In this document: positions 32,901 through 43,924 of the stretch, in pieces
How positions within the stretch are numbered: position 1 is the first letter of the stretch
How the letters are laid out: the number at the start of each line of letters is the position of its first letter
DNA from: Azolla caroliniana
Taxonomy: Eukaryota > Polypodiophyta
DNA: 64,000 nucleotides
Assembly: GCA_043228905.1 (NCBI GenBank)
Contig: JBHGNT010000007.1
Location: 21,762,001 to 21,826,000, forward strand
Direction: 5' to 3'
Notes under the pieces: generated by a model
Told to the model about the DNA's origin: nothing
Database searches by the model: none
The model's input: only the letters and a program-made list of their open reading frames with translations
Made by a program: the position numbers and the translations under genes

Positions 32901-35246
32901 GTTGAATACATGTACATCAGAGTGCATCATTTTTGGATCACTACCTCCTATGACCCATAACTCATTTTCATTGACAAGGGTGCACGAGTGGTATGCCCGG
33001 GGAGAAAATGGCACTTTAGCTTGCAAAAGATCCCACTGTTCTATTTCAGTATCAAACACCCATAGATCATTGAAGAATTCGTTGCCATTGCGACCACCCA
33101 AGATATATATGTGTTTCCCAACAAGAGTAGCCGTATGACCAGCTCTTCCTCTCAAATTACGATGTCCTGACAGGACAGAAAGAAAGAAAGAAAGATATAT
33201 TAACATCTTTTAAGAGGCCAAAATGGCCTATAAGACCAAACAAAAGATTACACCTGAAGTGTTTTCTTGTCTTCGAGAATAACAAATCAAAATAAAATAA
33301 ATATTACTCAGTAAATATAAAAGCAAATAAGATAAAATGAGACAAAGGAATCTGGTTTTCGGCACATGTGACATTCTCAAGTTACATGTAGTGTAACTTT
33401 TGTCTCCGAAAGATCTCTAACATAGGTCGATCCAGAATGGAGAGGTCTCCAACGCAAGGGAAGCACCTGCGATGGCGGGAGATAATGGCCTTTATCTATC
33501 GATGACAAGGGTTCTGAGGACATGGTCCATAGGGACGGGGCCTACATGCACAACAAATTGCTATTGCCCGATCTATTGCAACCCCTTTGTTATGTCCTGG
33601 TCGGGAGCCCATTTGTGTATTCCTTGATTGACTTGTAGCACTAGCTCTTTGTGGATGAGCTTGTGTGATTGTATTATTGTCCTTCAACAACTTTTCCCTA
33701 TGTCTCTTGAGTTCTAGCAAGAAAAGTCCTAGGCACTGTTGGTTCTCATATTCCATTACCTTGCACAGCGGGCCAAAGCCTTGTTTAAAGAAGCAATGGT
33801 ATCTCCCTCTGATTTCATTAAAGACACTACAGTGACAAACATAGTGTTCTTCAGATTCCACGCCTTGATGACACAATTGGGAAATTCTTTCTTCTAGGGG
33901 TATTCGTGTACATCTGCATACCTCAATCTCTAGCTGATGTGAGGAAGTTCGCAGCTGCCCTATACATTGCGCAACTCATGGATAGATGTATGTCCGTAGA
34001 GAAAGAAGCATATGACTTCATGAAAACTCCTATTGGAACTGGAAAAACCCTTTCTTTCTATCTTTGCTTCAAAGGTATTCTAAAATATGCACACATTGAC
34101 TTCTTGATTACAAAGCTTACTACTTAGGTTTGTGGTTAGAACTTTTTTCTGAGACAAATGGAATGTTATATTCATATAAATTTGATGCCAAAATTGATTT
34201 ACATGGTACCAGAGTGTGAGGGTTAGATCCTTCACCGAGCTCTACCATTGAAACTGTGGGAGCAGTTAGAGACATCGTTTCAAACTAGCTATCATCACTA
34301 AAGTGTTGCACGACAAGAGGAACATAGAATCAAGCTAACTCAGAAAGATGAATGCACATATGGGTAGCACAATTCCAACAGAGAAGTTGGACAGGCACAA
34401 CTATGCATCTTGGTTGTACAAGATGCACCAGTACCTAGCAGGGAAGGGGTATTGAAGTTATATCACGGGGGAGTTCAAGAAACAGCCCCCGATCTTATAA
34501 ACCCCAGCTACCCCACATGGCAGCAAGGCGCCAGCCGGGTAATGTACTGCTGGATGATGGAACTGGAACCAATGGTTTACACCAATTCCAAGCTACTATT
34601 ACAGACCTGCTACACATGCATCAAGAGATGTTGAAAGAGAAAGAAGAGCAACTCATCGAAAAAACACACATTGCCAACTTGCTAATGGAGGAACTTGAGC
34701 AACTACCACAGATGGTTACTAGCACAAGAATGACCCAACAAACCGTGTTATAATAATACAATGTTTGTGTGTGAGAAGGGTAAATACATATTTTTCTACA
34801 TATTATATGTGTGTGAGATATATGTATGTGTGTCCGGACCCACATACATGCATATGCAAGTATACTAAGCACGCATGCACGTATGAATGTCTGTATATAC
34901 ATATGCATGTATGCACGTACATATATATGTATGTATATGTATCTATGGCTGAATGTGCACATGCATATACATACATACATACATATACATATACCAGATG
35001 AATGAGTGCTCCTACTCATGAAATGCAACGACTTAAACCAAAGAACATTTTCTTTTATTTTCTTTTCGAAATTTAGGAGACAATTCTCCTAACAAGAAAA
35101 AACAGAATCACTACGTTTGAAGCGGTGGTGAAGGGGATTTAAGCTAAACAAAACAAAGATAAAATAGAGATGAAGAAGAAGAAGAAGAAGAAGAAGAAGA
35201 AAATATTACCTGCCACCAGTTGCCACTTGAGCTTTCTCTTATGCAT
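20981..35246 (-). CDS. Kelch-repeat plus coiled-coil protein, 21 exons
   Basis: Exons (high to low): 35246-35210, 33166-32886, 32802-32649, 32568-32427, 32354-32192, 30823-30628, 30538-30488, 30386-30219, 29047-28812, 27752-27639, 27357-27289, 27186-27092, 26760-26694, 23564-23472, 23065-23006, 22922-22866, 22372-22289, 22208-22125, 22031-21948, 21259-21213, 21086-20981. They join in frame to 795 residues. Residues 19-340 hold six kelch blades, each with a Gly-Gly pair (about 36, 86, 139, 191, 244, 319), so a beta-propeller is expected. A charged linker follows, then a long coiled coil (about 430-780) rich in Leu, Glu, Lys and Gln. The layout resembles TEA1-type kelch scaffolds and the kelch part of plant ACBP4/5, but no acyl-CoA-binding domain precedes the propeller. 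A scaffold role is inference; no partner is visible. Confidence 0.9.
23620..23760 (-). repeat. Truncated LINE-like 3' end (family B) in kelch intron 13
   Basis: On the - strand it reads aatgatatttgttttggtc, then tctcattttt, then gtttggtctcataggccactttgg and a short pyrimidine end. It matches the 3' part of the longer copies at 25560-26410 and 33172-34030. Confidence 0.55.
24545..24720 (-). repeat. Truncated LINE-like 3' end (family B) in kelch intron 13
   Basis: Begins (on +) gaaagaaagaaagatatattaacg and continues aagaggccaaaatggcctataagaccaa. It is about 90 percent alike by eye to 33176-33350 over roughly 170 bases, in the same orientation. Confidence 0.65.
24930..25145 (+). other. Unidentified open stretch inside kelch intron 13
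   Basis: A 63-codon frame (24942-25133) reads with good amino-acid mix (for example TWYGKLLAADVMYAQ) but matches no domain I know. It lies on the opposite strand inside an intron and next to family B repeats, so it may be part of a larger retroelement fragment. Confidence 0.25.
25560..26410 (+). mobile_element. LINE-like family B, longest + strand copy, 5'-truncated
   Basis: Matches 33172-34030 (opposite strand) over about 840 bases. The better-kept copy at 33 kb translates to a Cys/His cluster (CHQGVESEEHYVCHCSVFNEIRGR) like the zinc-binding end of plant non-LTR reverse transcriptases. The 3' end is a conserved core ggtcttattggccattttggcctcttaaaagaa plus ttaatatatctttctttc and a CT-rich tail, not poly-A. 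Stops and indels break the frame here. It sits in kelch intron 13, antisense to that gene. Confidence 0.6.
31330..31420 (-). repeat. Very short family B 3' end in kelch intron 5
   Basis: agagagaaagatatattaacatctttttaaga at 31350-31380 equals the tail end of family B. It ends in ordinary intron sequence. A tRNA-like B box (ggattcaaatcc, about 31497-31508) lies about 120 bases on, but no tRNA fold is evident. Confidence 0.45.
33172..34030 (-). mobile_element. LINE-like family B, - strand copy with partial reading frame
   Basis: Located in kelch intron 1, in the same sense as the gene. The frame 33876-33496 (about 126 codons) carries the CxxG...EEHYVCHC pattern of a non-LTR RT C-terminal zinc region, then Gln/Arg-rich sequence. 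The 3' end (toward 33172) shows the conserved GGCC-ATTTT-GGCC core and a (GAAA)n tail read on the + strand. The 5' end is truncated near 34030. Confidence 0.65.
34330..34755 (+). pseudogene. Copia gag (UBN2-like) remnant in kelch intron 1
   Basis: From about 34351 the + strand reads MNAHMGSTIPTEKLDRHNYASW then KMHQYLAGKGY, the typical start of a copia-type Gag (K-L-x-x-x-N-Y-x-x-W). Stops follow from about 34456 and frames shift afterwards. It is antisense to the kelch gene and clearly dead. Confidence 0.65.
34760..35005. repeat. TATG/CATA-rich microsatellite region
   Basis: Alternating tatg, catg, cgta and acat words over about 240 bases, with a tandem catacatacatac near 34970. Low complexity inside kelch intron 1. 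Confidence 0.7.
35172..35201 (-). repeat. (GAA)10 / (TTC)10 at the start of kelch intron 1
   Basis: Ten perfect GAA triplets on the + strand, that is TTC on the sense strand, beginning 8 bases after the 5' splice site of exon 1 (intron starts at 35209). Confidence 0.9.
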
Positions 35247-37059
35247 TTTCTTGCCTTTCTGATTCTGCAATGAGGCAGAAGGTACATGACGCGTACAGAG
35301 CTCCTCCGAATCCTTACTCTCATATGTATATATTACATACACATGAACATATAGCTCCTTCTCACACAATACTCAGAGCTTCTATAAGCAGCCATTCCTG
35401 ACCAGTTTTGGGTATTCCCCAAAATACCCCTGAGTTTCCATATATTTACCAGATATACCCCTCCATATCACAAAAATGCTTTTCTTTCAACCAAATTTTG
35501 ACCTAAAACATTTGGGTTTTTGCCAAAGTATCCCACGAATCTACAAAACTAAAAGGAATTTTTCCCGCACCCTCTTATAGCACCGGGTTTTTGTGACATT
35601 CATGATGGTGGTTTTCGAACTGAAGTTGTTGGGCAGTATGAATGTTTGACATTGCGTCACGAACATCATACAATGGGAAAAATCTGGTGTGTGCCGCTCC
35701 ATTATGCATCTCTAATTTGCAACCGTGCTAATCTCGATCACAAAAGGCTTCGACACAAAGTGAATAGCTAGCTACGAGAGAAAATAATTAGTTGTCGATC
35801 TTAAACTATAATTACAAACATAATGCCCACATCGTTGGTCAAGAATGAAAACCATGGCCTTTTATGTTGCGAAACATTAGAGTTACCATACAGTCGTCAT
35901 GTATGAATCATTTATTGATATCAAGAGTATCATATATGCAATCAATAAAAAGACAATGTGTCCTTATGGTGCTTTCCAAAATGATTGAACAAATGAAGTT
36001 TTCTTCTTCGTCTTCTTAATATTTCCTAGTATTTGGAAGGCATGTCAACATTTTGAAACCATAGTTATCTTGGTAAAACAACATACTTCAATATATTGAG
36101 AAGAACTATCAATTGTTGGCATAGGACAAACTTTTTGGGCACTTGATGGCTTTGAAGAACCAAACATTTCACATATATGGTTGTTATAATAAATAATAAT
36201 GACCTCTAAAACACCATGAGGGTCTACATTCATGGGAAAGAGGTTCTAACTTCTTATCTGAATTCATTAGAGAATATGTTAACCGATGTCATTGACACAA
36301 TATATCAATTGGGTGTCTTTTGTCGCCGTGTCTTGTTGGATCACACTACTCCATTCACTCTTAACACTATGTTATATGCATGTGCATGATCAAAGTGGCT
36401 AACACAAATACAACAAAACAAACACACTCACCACAAGGCATGACAACGATTACATTAGCAAAGAGATTATATACTATCAATTTGTTTTAGAAGCAATACA
36501 AATGGACTTGCGTACAATGCACTTGTAAGTATATCTTGCCATATTCACCATATTGTGACTAGGAACAATGGTGTGTCCTCACAATACTATTACCTTATTG
36601 AAGCATCTAGAACTAGGCATGGGATTGGGTGGAAGGTATTCGCATTAGAAGTTGATCCTCATCTTCATTTAGCTAAATTTCAATGGTTTTACCAAGATAA
36701 AGGTTACATGTTTAATTGCACATCCTCGTTTTTGCGCGCTTAATTATTGGCTTAGTATCATGGGTTGGCATTGTCATGCATGAATGAAGACAACAAAAGA
36801 AGTGTATAGTTTAGAAGATTGCAAGCATGGGAGGCTGGAAGAGGTACGGAACTGAAATCATGTTTTGTCATTACAAAAGATATAAATGGTATTTTTTAAC
36901 TGAGCACATCGACGAAGCAACCCCCCCCCCCCCCCCCCCCCCTTTCATTCATGCGAAATTCCCGAAATACACCCTCTCCAATCGTCGTACCTCTAGACCC
37001 CTCGTGTTGAAGTCACATCAGTTTCATGTTTTGTGTATGCCTCTATATCCAACTCCTTG
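35247..37059. other. Intergenic region between the divergent kelch and TRAPPC2L genes
   Basis: No convincing gene. The part next to 35247 is probably kelch 5' UTR and promoter. A run of C (about 36920-36942) interrupts it. The open frame 36555-36743 has no recognisable domain. Confidence 0.5.
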
Positions 37060-37248
37060 AGCTCTCCATCATTTTGCATTACACTCAAGAGACTAGGGGG
37101 GGTCATGGGTTCAACCCCTACATTCCACAATGGCATATAATGAGTTAAGAAAATACATATGGAGTAATAATTGAGAGGTGAGGGAATTGGGTTTCGAACC
37201 CAAGATGTGGTGCCATTAGTTCAAAAACTTACCACTAAGGTAAGCTAA

Positions 37249-37296
<48 letters not shown>

Positions 37297-37300
37297 CCGG
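37060..37300 (-). mobile_element. tRNA-derived SINE pieces with (GA)n tail
   Basis: On the - strand an A box (tagcttaccttagtggt, 37247-37231) and a B box (gggttcgaaaccc, 37201-37189) are spaced as in tRNA. Just left of them, on the + strand, lies a piece with ggtcatgggttcaaccc and acattccacaatggcat that matches 7350-7382. A (GA)n run (about 37253-37292) closes it. So two SINE fragments meet here, as at 7.15-7.6 kb. The (GA)n is about 240 bases upstream of the TRAPPC2L ATG and could influence its promoter. Confidence 0.6.
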
Positions 37301-37317
37301 AGTTTCAAACTACATAC

Positions 37318-37412
37318 GTTCAGGAAATGAAGAAAAAGTGCAGGGGCATATTTGGGAAATAAAGAGAAAGTGCAGGGGTATTTCGGGAAATAAAGGAAAA
37401 GCGCAGGAAAGC
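37318..37412 (+). repeat. Three ~30-bp repeats in the TRAPPC2L upstream region
   Basis: The words gggaaataaagagaaagtgcaggggtatt recur with changes at about 37320, 37353 and 37384. They lie between the GA tract and the likely 5' UTR. Confidence 0.6.
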
Positions 37413-37527
37413 ACGATGAAGAAACCATTTTGTTGCGTTTCTTCTGATTTCTCTCTGTTCTTCTTTTCGATTCCTCTCTGCTCACGAGACACAATCGGAG
37501 CGACATATCACGACACAGGAACAGAAT

Positions 37528-40500
37528 ATGATCGTCTGCGTAGCAGTGGTCGGACAGCAGGCTAGTCCCCCCCTCCTCCCCCCCCCCCAAAAAAAAGAAA
37601 AAAAAAGAAAACAAAAGAAAATAGACCTGTTCTTATATCTTTTGTTCCTTCTTTAATTCTGTTTCCGCCTTGTTGATGCTTTTGTTGAATGGATCATCCT
37701 CTATTTATATTGGTGAATTTTCTTATTTCTGAACTCAGAACAATCCCCTGTTCATCAAGAGCTTCACAGATGGAGAGGATGAGCTGAAATTTCACCACAT
37801 CGTTCATTGTTCTTTAGATGTTATCGAGGAAAAAGGTATGCATTCACATTCTTTCGTTGTTTTATGTTGCCTTGAGAAAAACAATAGTTTAAACTTTATA
37901 TGATGAAAAGAGTCAGAATTGGGTATGAGTTTGCGATTCTAAATGGATAGGGATTAATTATGATTTTTTTTCGAATGTATGAACGAACCCCTTTGACATC
38001 CAATTCACGAAGATAGAAGATTTACATCCATTTATGAATGCATTTAAAATATACTCACATTGCCAGAACTATTACAATTTCCATAAGAAGGAAAATACAT
38101 GAATAACTGGACTCTCAAAACTGTCATTCTCGTTTCTACCCCCCATGTATGGATAGGTGTTTTGTGCAATTACGGCTCAGAATGGAGATAAAGGTATCTC
38201 AACCAGAGAAATGTGCCCTTCTTGTTAAATCAAACGTATCATATAACTATAGTTACAAAGGTAGCTCCCAGGTGAACTTGAGCTATTGAGCTAGTGCAGG
38301 GTATTCATTTGTCAATGTGAATTGAGTATCAGTCTCTCATCAAGAATGTTGTTGTGCTCGAGAAACGATTCTCTCATCGTCTAGATACAATTCCAAAAGC
38401 CCCCAACCCCTGCCATTCCAACAACTTTGTGTTATAAACATGCCTGCCACAAAAATTAGATCCAGTTTCCGATTGAGGAGTGAATTTTGAGGATTTGAAG
38501 AGAAGTGTGGTATTGCCAATGCAGATGTGATATATCTTGGAGAACTAAGCACAGGAGTTCATCATGAATGGGACTATCTTTTTGGAACATTGTCATAAGT
38601 TCAAGCAACTCTCCGGATTTATTCACGAAGTGGGTTGAACTGGAACACCTTTTAAAACTTGTATGGAAGATGAGTCATAGACAATAGAACCTAGAACGAT
38701 AATTGGAGAACGTCACTTATGGTGGGGCTTTGATGGAAGATTGAAGAAACTAGGTCTCTGGAATGTGAATCTGTCAAGAATGGAGTGGTGCCATAATTTC
38801 TGAGACAGTATGATTACATACGCCGTGCCTGCCATCACTTACCGATGAATTACGAACTGTGTGAGCAGTCTATTTTATGATGTATGAAAAGTCAAAATCA
38901 GCTATACCCAAAGGAGCACATTGTGCAGCCAACCGCCAACCACCATTGTATTTGCATCTGTAATTGATGAGTATTTCCTCCTTATCCTGTGTTTATCTAT
39001 CTCTTAGGTAGATACGAAGGAGTCAGGACATACAAGAATATCTGGTACGGTAGGGAGTTTCACTAATTTAGCCATACTTTATTTTGTCTTGTTGTTCTCC
39101 AAGATGAGACAACATTTCAAATATAATTTCTCAATCAGACTCATAGGTCATTTTGGCCTCTTAAAAGACGTATATGTATATATATTTCTCTCTCTCTTTG
39201 TGTTAGATCATTCCAGGTTTTGAATTATGTTGGCTTCCTAATTATTAGCAAACATTCTGTGCGTGCTGAGAAAGGCATAAAGTAACTTCTGTGAAATTTG
39301 CATTAAGATACAATGCAATCATTTTGTGGTGAAGAAAACATGACAAATAGGAGTTCAGTTGAATTATTCTGTTTTCAAACAAATTTCTTCAGCATATAAG
39401 GCATCAGATTTGCTTCATCATGGGATAATAGTGATATCATTCTTCTTTTTTGTTACACTTGGTAAAAGTTATGCACGAAGATGGCTGGCTATAGTTGGGA
39501 GAAGAATGCCTATAGTTAGTTTGTGTGTATGTGAGAGCCAACAAGATAGTTAGAGAAGCCTCTAAGTGGTTTTTTCAATAGTATGTAATGGATTATAGTG
39601 TTGCTCTGTAATTCTTGTTTGTACTAGTTTGTGCCCAGAATCTAAAACCTGAGAAGAAAATGTAGGTGCATGCCATAAACTATAGAGAATGTAGACTGTC
39701 CATGTTGAAATAAGGACCAAGGTCTCTGACAATAAGAAAGGGTCGCCATCATGAATGTGAAAGAATCTGTTTCATATGCAACAGATTGATGCATATAATT
39801 GTAAAGTAGAACTTTTCTTGGTGTCACAAAATTTAAAACTCAAAATATATATGAGGATCACATTGTGTTACTACCTAGCAAATTGTCCCCAAGTGATCAC
39901 TCCATCATGCACAATTCATCTGTAAAGAATTGTTATCAAATTAGGTAATTTGCGTTGCTTGAACTAGGGTACATTGACCATAAAAGGGATCATGTTCAAT
40001 GCATTTCGTCCAACTTTGAAGTATCAATGGAGCTGAACGCAATCAAACACAGCTTTATACCCCACATCATTATTCATGGTCTGCATGAAAGGATGCAAAG
40101 TTGGTTTCCTGAATCCCAACCAAGCTTGATTCCAGACCCAAGTGCCTGCTTGTGATATCCGTATTTGCTAGTATAATATCTGAATGGACTAAAGAAGGGT
40201 ATATATGGCATGACTCCACTTCGTGCCTACTACTCAGAGTTGGATCTAGGTCCACATACCTCTAATCGTGTCCTAGGTTTGTGGAAAGATTCTTGGTTGT
40301 ATCTCACTCAAACAAACATAAAATGCAGTATTGGTTGAGGATACAGAGCAAAGATAGGGAAAGCAATTGAGACCCACTAGATGTGATTGGAGCTGTCTGT
40401 ACACAAAACAAGAGTCCATACTTCACGTGCTTGGATGGCTTGATCAATCCCGAATAATGCAGGGTCTTGTCTCTCAACCCACAATCAACAATATTTTATG

Positions 40501-43415
40501 CTACAAAAAGGTCTATATACATCGTCCAAACATCTAACAAGAATTCACCAGTTATATGAAGCAATCTGTCTTCTATTGTATTTCTGTTTGATTGTTTATT
40601 TACTCAAGAACTGTTAATAGCAGGCTTATTTGCCATCTTTTGTATAGTCAATAATGATGAGCATTTCATTTATAGATATGTAGCTCTACTCACATAGAAT
40701 CTCATCGAGCATTTTAATCTTACTTTTTGACATTTTTCTTTTCATAGTCAGCAATCCAAAAAAACTCAGCACAACTATGAATGAGACCTTTTTAGGCCTT
40801 CTGTATCCAATCTTTGCTTGTGATATCCGTATTTGCTAGTATAATATCTGAATGGACTAAAGAAGGGTATATATGGCATGACTCCACTTCGTGCCTACTA
40901 CTCAGAGTTGGATCTAGGTCCACATACCTCTAATCGTGTCCTAGGTTTGTGGAAAGATTCTTGGTTGTATCTCACTCAAACAAACATAAAATGCAGTATT
41001 GGTTGAGGATACAGAGCAAAGGTAGGGAAAGCAATTGAGACCCACTAGATGTGATTGGAGCTGTCTGTACACAAAACAAGAGTCCATACTTCACGTGCTT
41101 GGATGGCTTGATCAATCCCGAATAATGCAGGGTCTTGTCTCTCAACCCACAATCAACAATATTTTATGCTACAAAAAGGTCTATATACATCGTCCAAACA
41201 TCTAACAAGAATTCACCAGTTATATGAAGCAATCTGTCTTCTATTGTATTTCTGTTTGATTGTTTATTTACTCAAGAACTGTTAATAGCAGGCTTATTTG
41301 CCATCTTTTGTATAGTCAATAATGATGAGCATTTCATTTATAGATATGTAGCTCTACTCACATAGAATCTCATCGAGCATTTTAATCTTACTTTTTGACA
41401 TTTTTCTTTTCATAGTCAGCAATCCAAAAAAACTCAGCACAACTATGAATGAGACCTTTTTAGGCCTTCTGTATCCAATCTTTGCTTGTGATATCCGTAT
41501 TTGCTAGTATAATATCTGAATGGACTAAAGAAGGGTATATATGGCATGACTCCACTTCGTGCCTACTACTCAGAGTTGGATCTAGGTCCACATACCTCTA
41601 ATCGTGTCCTAGGTTTGTGGAAAGATTCTTGGTTGTATCTCACTCAAACAAACATAAAATGCAGTATTGGTTGAGGATACAGAGCAAAGGTAGGGAAAGC
41701 AATTGAGACCCACTAGATGTGATTGGAGCTGTCTGTACACAAAACAAGAGTCCATACTTCACGTGCTTGGATGGCTTGATCAATCCCGAATAATGCAGGG
41801 TCTTGTCTCTCAACCCACAATCAACAATATTTTATGCTACAAAAAGGTCTATATACATCGTCCAAACATCTAACAAGAATTCACCAGTTATATGAAGCAA
41901 TCTGTCTTCTATTGTATTTCTGTTTGATTGTTTATTTACTCAAGAACTGTTAATAGCAGGCTTATTTGCCATCTTTTGTATAGTCAATAATGATGAGCAT
42001 TTCATTTATAGATATGTAGCTCTACTCACATAGAATCTCATCGAGCATTTTAATCTTACTTTTTGACATTTTTCTTTTCATAGTCAGCAATCCAAAAAAA
42101 CTCAGCACAACTATGAATGAGACCTTTTTAGGCCTTCTGTATCCAACTGAAGATTACAAAGTGTGAGTCTCTCTACAAGTTCTACTGAGTTTGAAAATTG
42201 TATGTTTGGTTGGAATGCTCTAAATAGTGTCTCAGATCACAGATATGGATATCTCACCAACACAAGAGTGAAGTTTATATTGGTGACTACAGATCAAGAT
42301 GTACGAGATGCAGATGTTAGGAGTGTAAGTAATGCATAACTTTTGTGAAATCTGAATATACTTGCTGAAATTGGAAATGAAATGTGTCATGCGTTTTCTG
42401 TAGTCGCACACATTTTCTGAAGGATAAATGAAATTAAAGTTATATTAATGTCTTGAAAGGCCAAAGAAACTACATTTCAATGAGATCTTATCAACTGTTT
42501 GATGAGAAGAGACATCGCCTGGGTAAATAGAACAAATATCTAACTGATAGTGCGTCCACTATGAGACAAATATGGGAAATGCTGAGCATCACTGTAAAGC
42601 AAATCAATAAAATTGGGAAACCTGTGTGGGGTGTGAGAAGTCTTTCTTGAGACTTAGATCCTGGATGCAGATAATATTCAGGTGCTGGACGACAATATGA
42701 TTTTATGATAGTTAGTTACCCACAAGTAATCAAATAATGCTTTACTATCTCAGGAAAAGCCTTATGAAGATTTATGGCTGATTAGGTCACTGCCCTGTGC
42801 CAGCATAGAAATGTTTAAGCACATCAGCGGGCTAGAAGAAGAGAGAGATGGAAATCACAGATGAAATCTATATCCAGCCCTGCTGATAACTAGCATTCAG
42901 CATTTGTACAAATATTCAGAATTTTCATCTCCTCTCCAGGATTCTGGTTTCATCTTGTTTCTTGAGTAATTGGCACTAATTTCAATCCCTAGATGGGTGT
43001 GATATATGTGTTATTTGCAGTCTGAATTCTGGATACTGGTAACAAACCTGATCAAGTGTTTAAATTGGGTGGTAGTGTATTGATAATTCGAACCATTGGC
43101 CATTGCAATACAAAGGATGAGTTTATATATGGAAATTTGAGATTTTGAATTAGTAGCTCAAGAAATATGATGTGAAAAATGAAATAGTTAATCTTAAAAG
43201 GCATCTCGTTTCGCGAATATTTTGCCTTTGTGGTTCTTGTTATCGTATTGTTTATTAATTACTTGTTTTGGAAACAGTTCTTCCGGCGATTTCATGCTGC
43301 CTATGTAGATGCTGTCTCAAATCCATTCCATGTGCCTGGGAAGCGCATTCTTTCAAAAGCATTCGGGGAGCGAGTTACCAGCATTGTGAAATCTTTTGGT
43401 ATAACAACTGTTTGA
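37528..43415 (+). CDS. TRAPPC2L: TRAPP complex subunit 2-like (TRAPPC2L), 5 exons
   Basis: TRAPPC2L is a small longin-fold subunit of the TRAPP tethering complexes, which act as Rab-type GTPase exchange factors in ER-Golgi and Golgi traffic. Exons: 37528-37560, 37739-37835, 42084-42162, 42243-42324, 43278-43415; joined in frame they give 142 residues, the usual family length. Signatures are MIVCVAVVGQQNNPLFI (exons 1-2), LKFHHIVHCSLDVIEEK (exon 2), MNETFLGLLYPTEDYKV (exon 3), YGYLTNTRVKFILVTTDQD (exon 4) and FFRRFHAAYVDAVSNPFHV (exon 5). Two oddities: intron 1 begins GC (37561-37562, CAG|GCTAGT) instead of GT, and intron 2 contains two extra partial copies of exon 3. The terminal residues end in KSFGITTV. 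Confidence 0.93.
39090..39205 (+). repeat. Family B 3' end in TRAPPC2L intron 2
   Basis: cttgttgttctccaagatgagac, then cataggtcattttggcctcttaaaaga, then tatatatttctctctct: same order of words as the 3' end at 26290-26400. About 115 bases, 5'-truncated. Confidence 0.65.
40147..42146 (+). repeat. 668-bp tandem triplication including part of TRAPPC2L exon 3
   Basis: Three head-to-tail copies: 40147-40814, 40815-41482, 41483-42146. Copies 2 and 3 look identical to me. Copy 1 shows one clear difference (cagagcaaagatagg instead of cagagcaaaggtagg). Each copy ends with the exon 3 acceptor and its first 63 bases (40748-40810, 41416-41478, 42084-42146). Only the last copy continues into the rest of the exon and its donor at 42163. 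Confidence 0.95.
42425..42500 (-). repeat. Short family B 3' end in TRAPPC2L intron 4
   Basis: gaaattaaagttatattaatgtcttgaaaggccaaag on the + strand is a diverged form of the tail. Adjacent catttcaatgagatctta also fits loosely. Confidence 0.4.
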
Positions 43416-43910
43416 TGGATATCCTATCCATCCATCTTAGTTGATGTTCACATCATGATAATGAAAGATCCAGAATGTATTAAATTGATGTCTCATCACT
43501 TATTTTCTGAGGGGATGATTCTGATCACTTCATGAAAATCATTTTTTAGACTTTTAAATTCATTGTATCCGAAGGATTTATATTCCTCTAGTTTCATTAC
43601 CTAAACTCTTTTAGTTCTAGTTTCAAATTCCTATTTCTTTCTGTTATTTAAATGTTGCTATAGGAAATTCTGTTAGGTGTAAAACAAAGTTTATGTGATG
43701 TCCCATCCTGTGCATTGGATGTTGGGACAGTTAAAGAGTCATCTCAAATGTCCGATTTAGGGGGGTCCCTACAAATGAAATATGGAGGAAAAACCACTTT
43801 TAATGCTCAAATTCACACCAAAAATTCCTTCAAGATTGTTGCGTAATTAGTCTAGTAGAAAGCCAATGACTTAGAAGTACAGGCTGGAATCCAAAAACCC
43901 GAAAAATTAC
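43416..43910. other. 3' flank of TRAPPC2L; no gene recognised
   Basis: AT-rich. The first part is likely the 3' UTR. No further coding signal is seen. Confidence 0.5.
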
Positions 43911-43924
43911 CTAGCTCACATTGT

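Noticed and set aside
20981-35246. Naming the kelch gene ACBP4/5
   Set aside because: No acyl-CoA-binding domain before the propeller; exon 1 starts 18 residues before the first blade.
36555-36743. 62-codon frame in the kelch-TRAPPC2L intergenic region
   Set aside because: No recognisable domain and no flanking splice sites that extend it.
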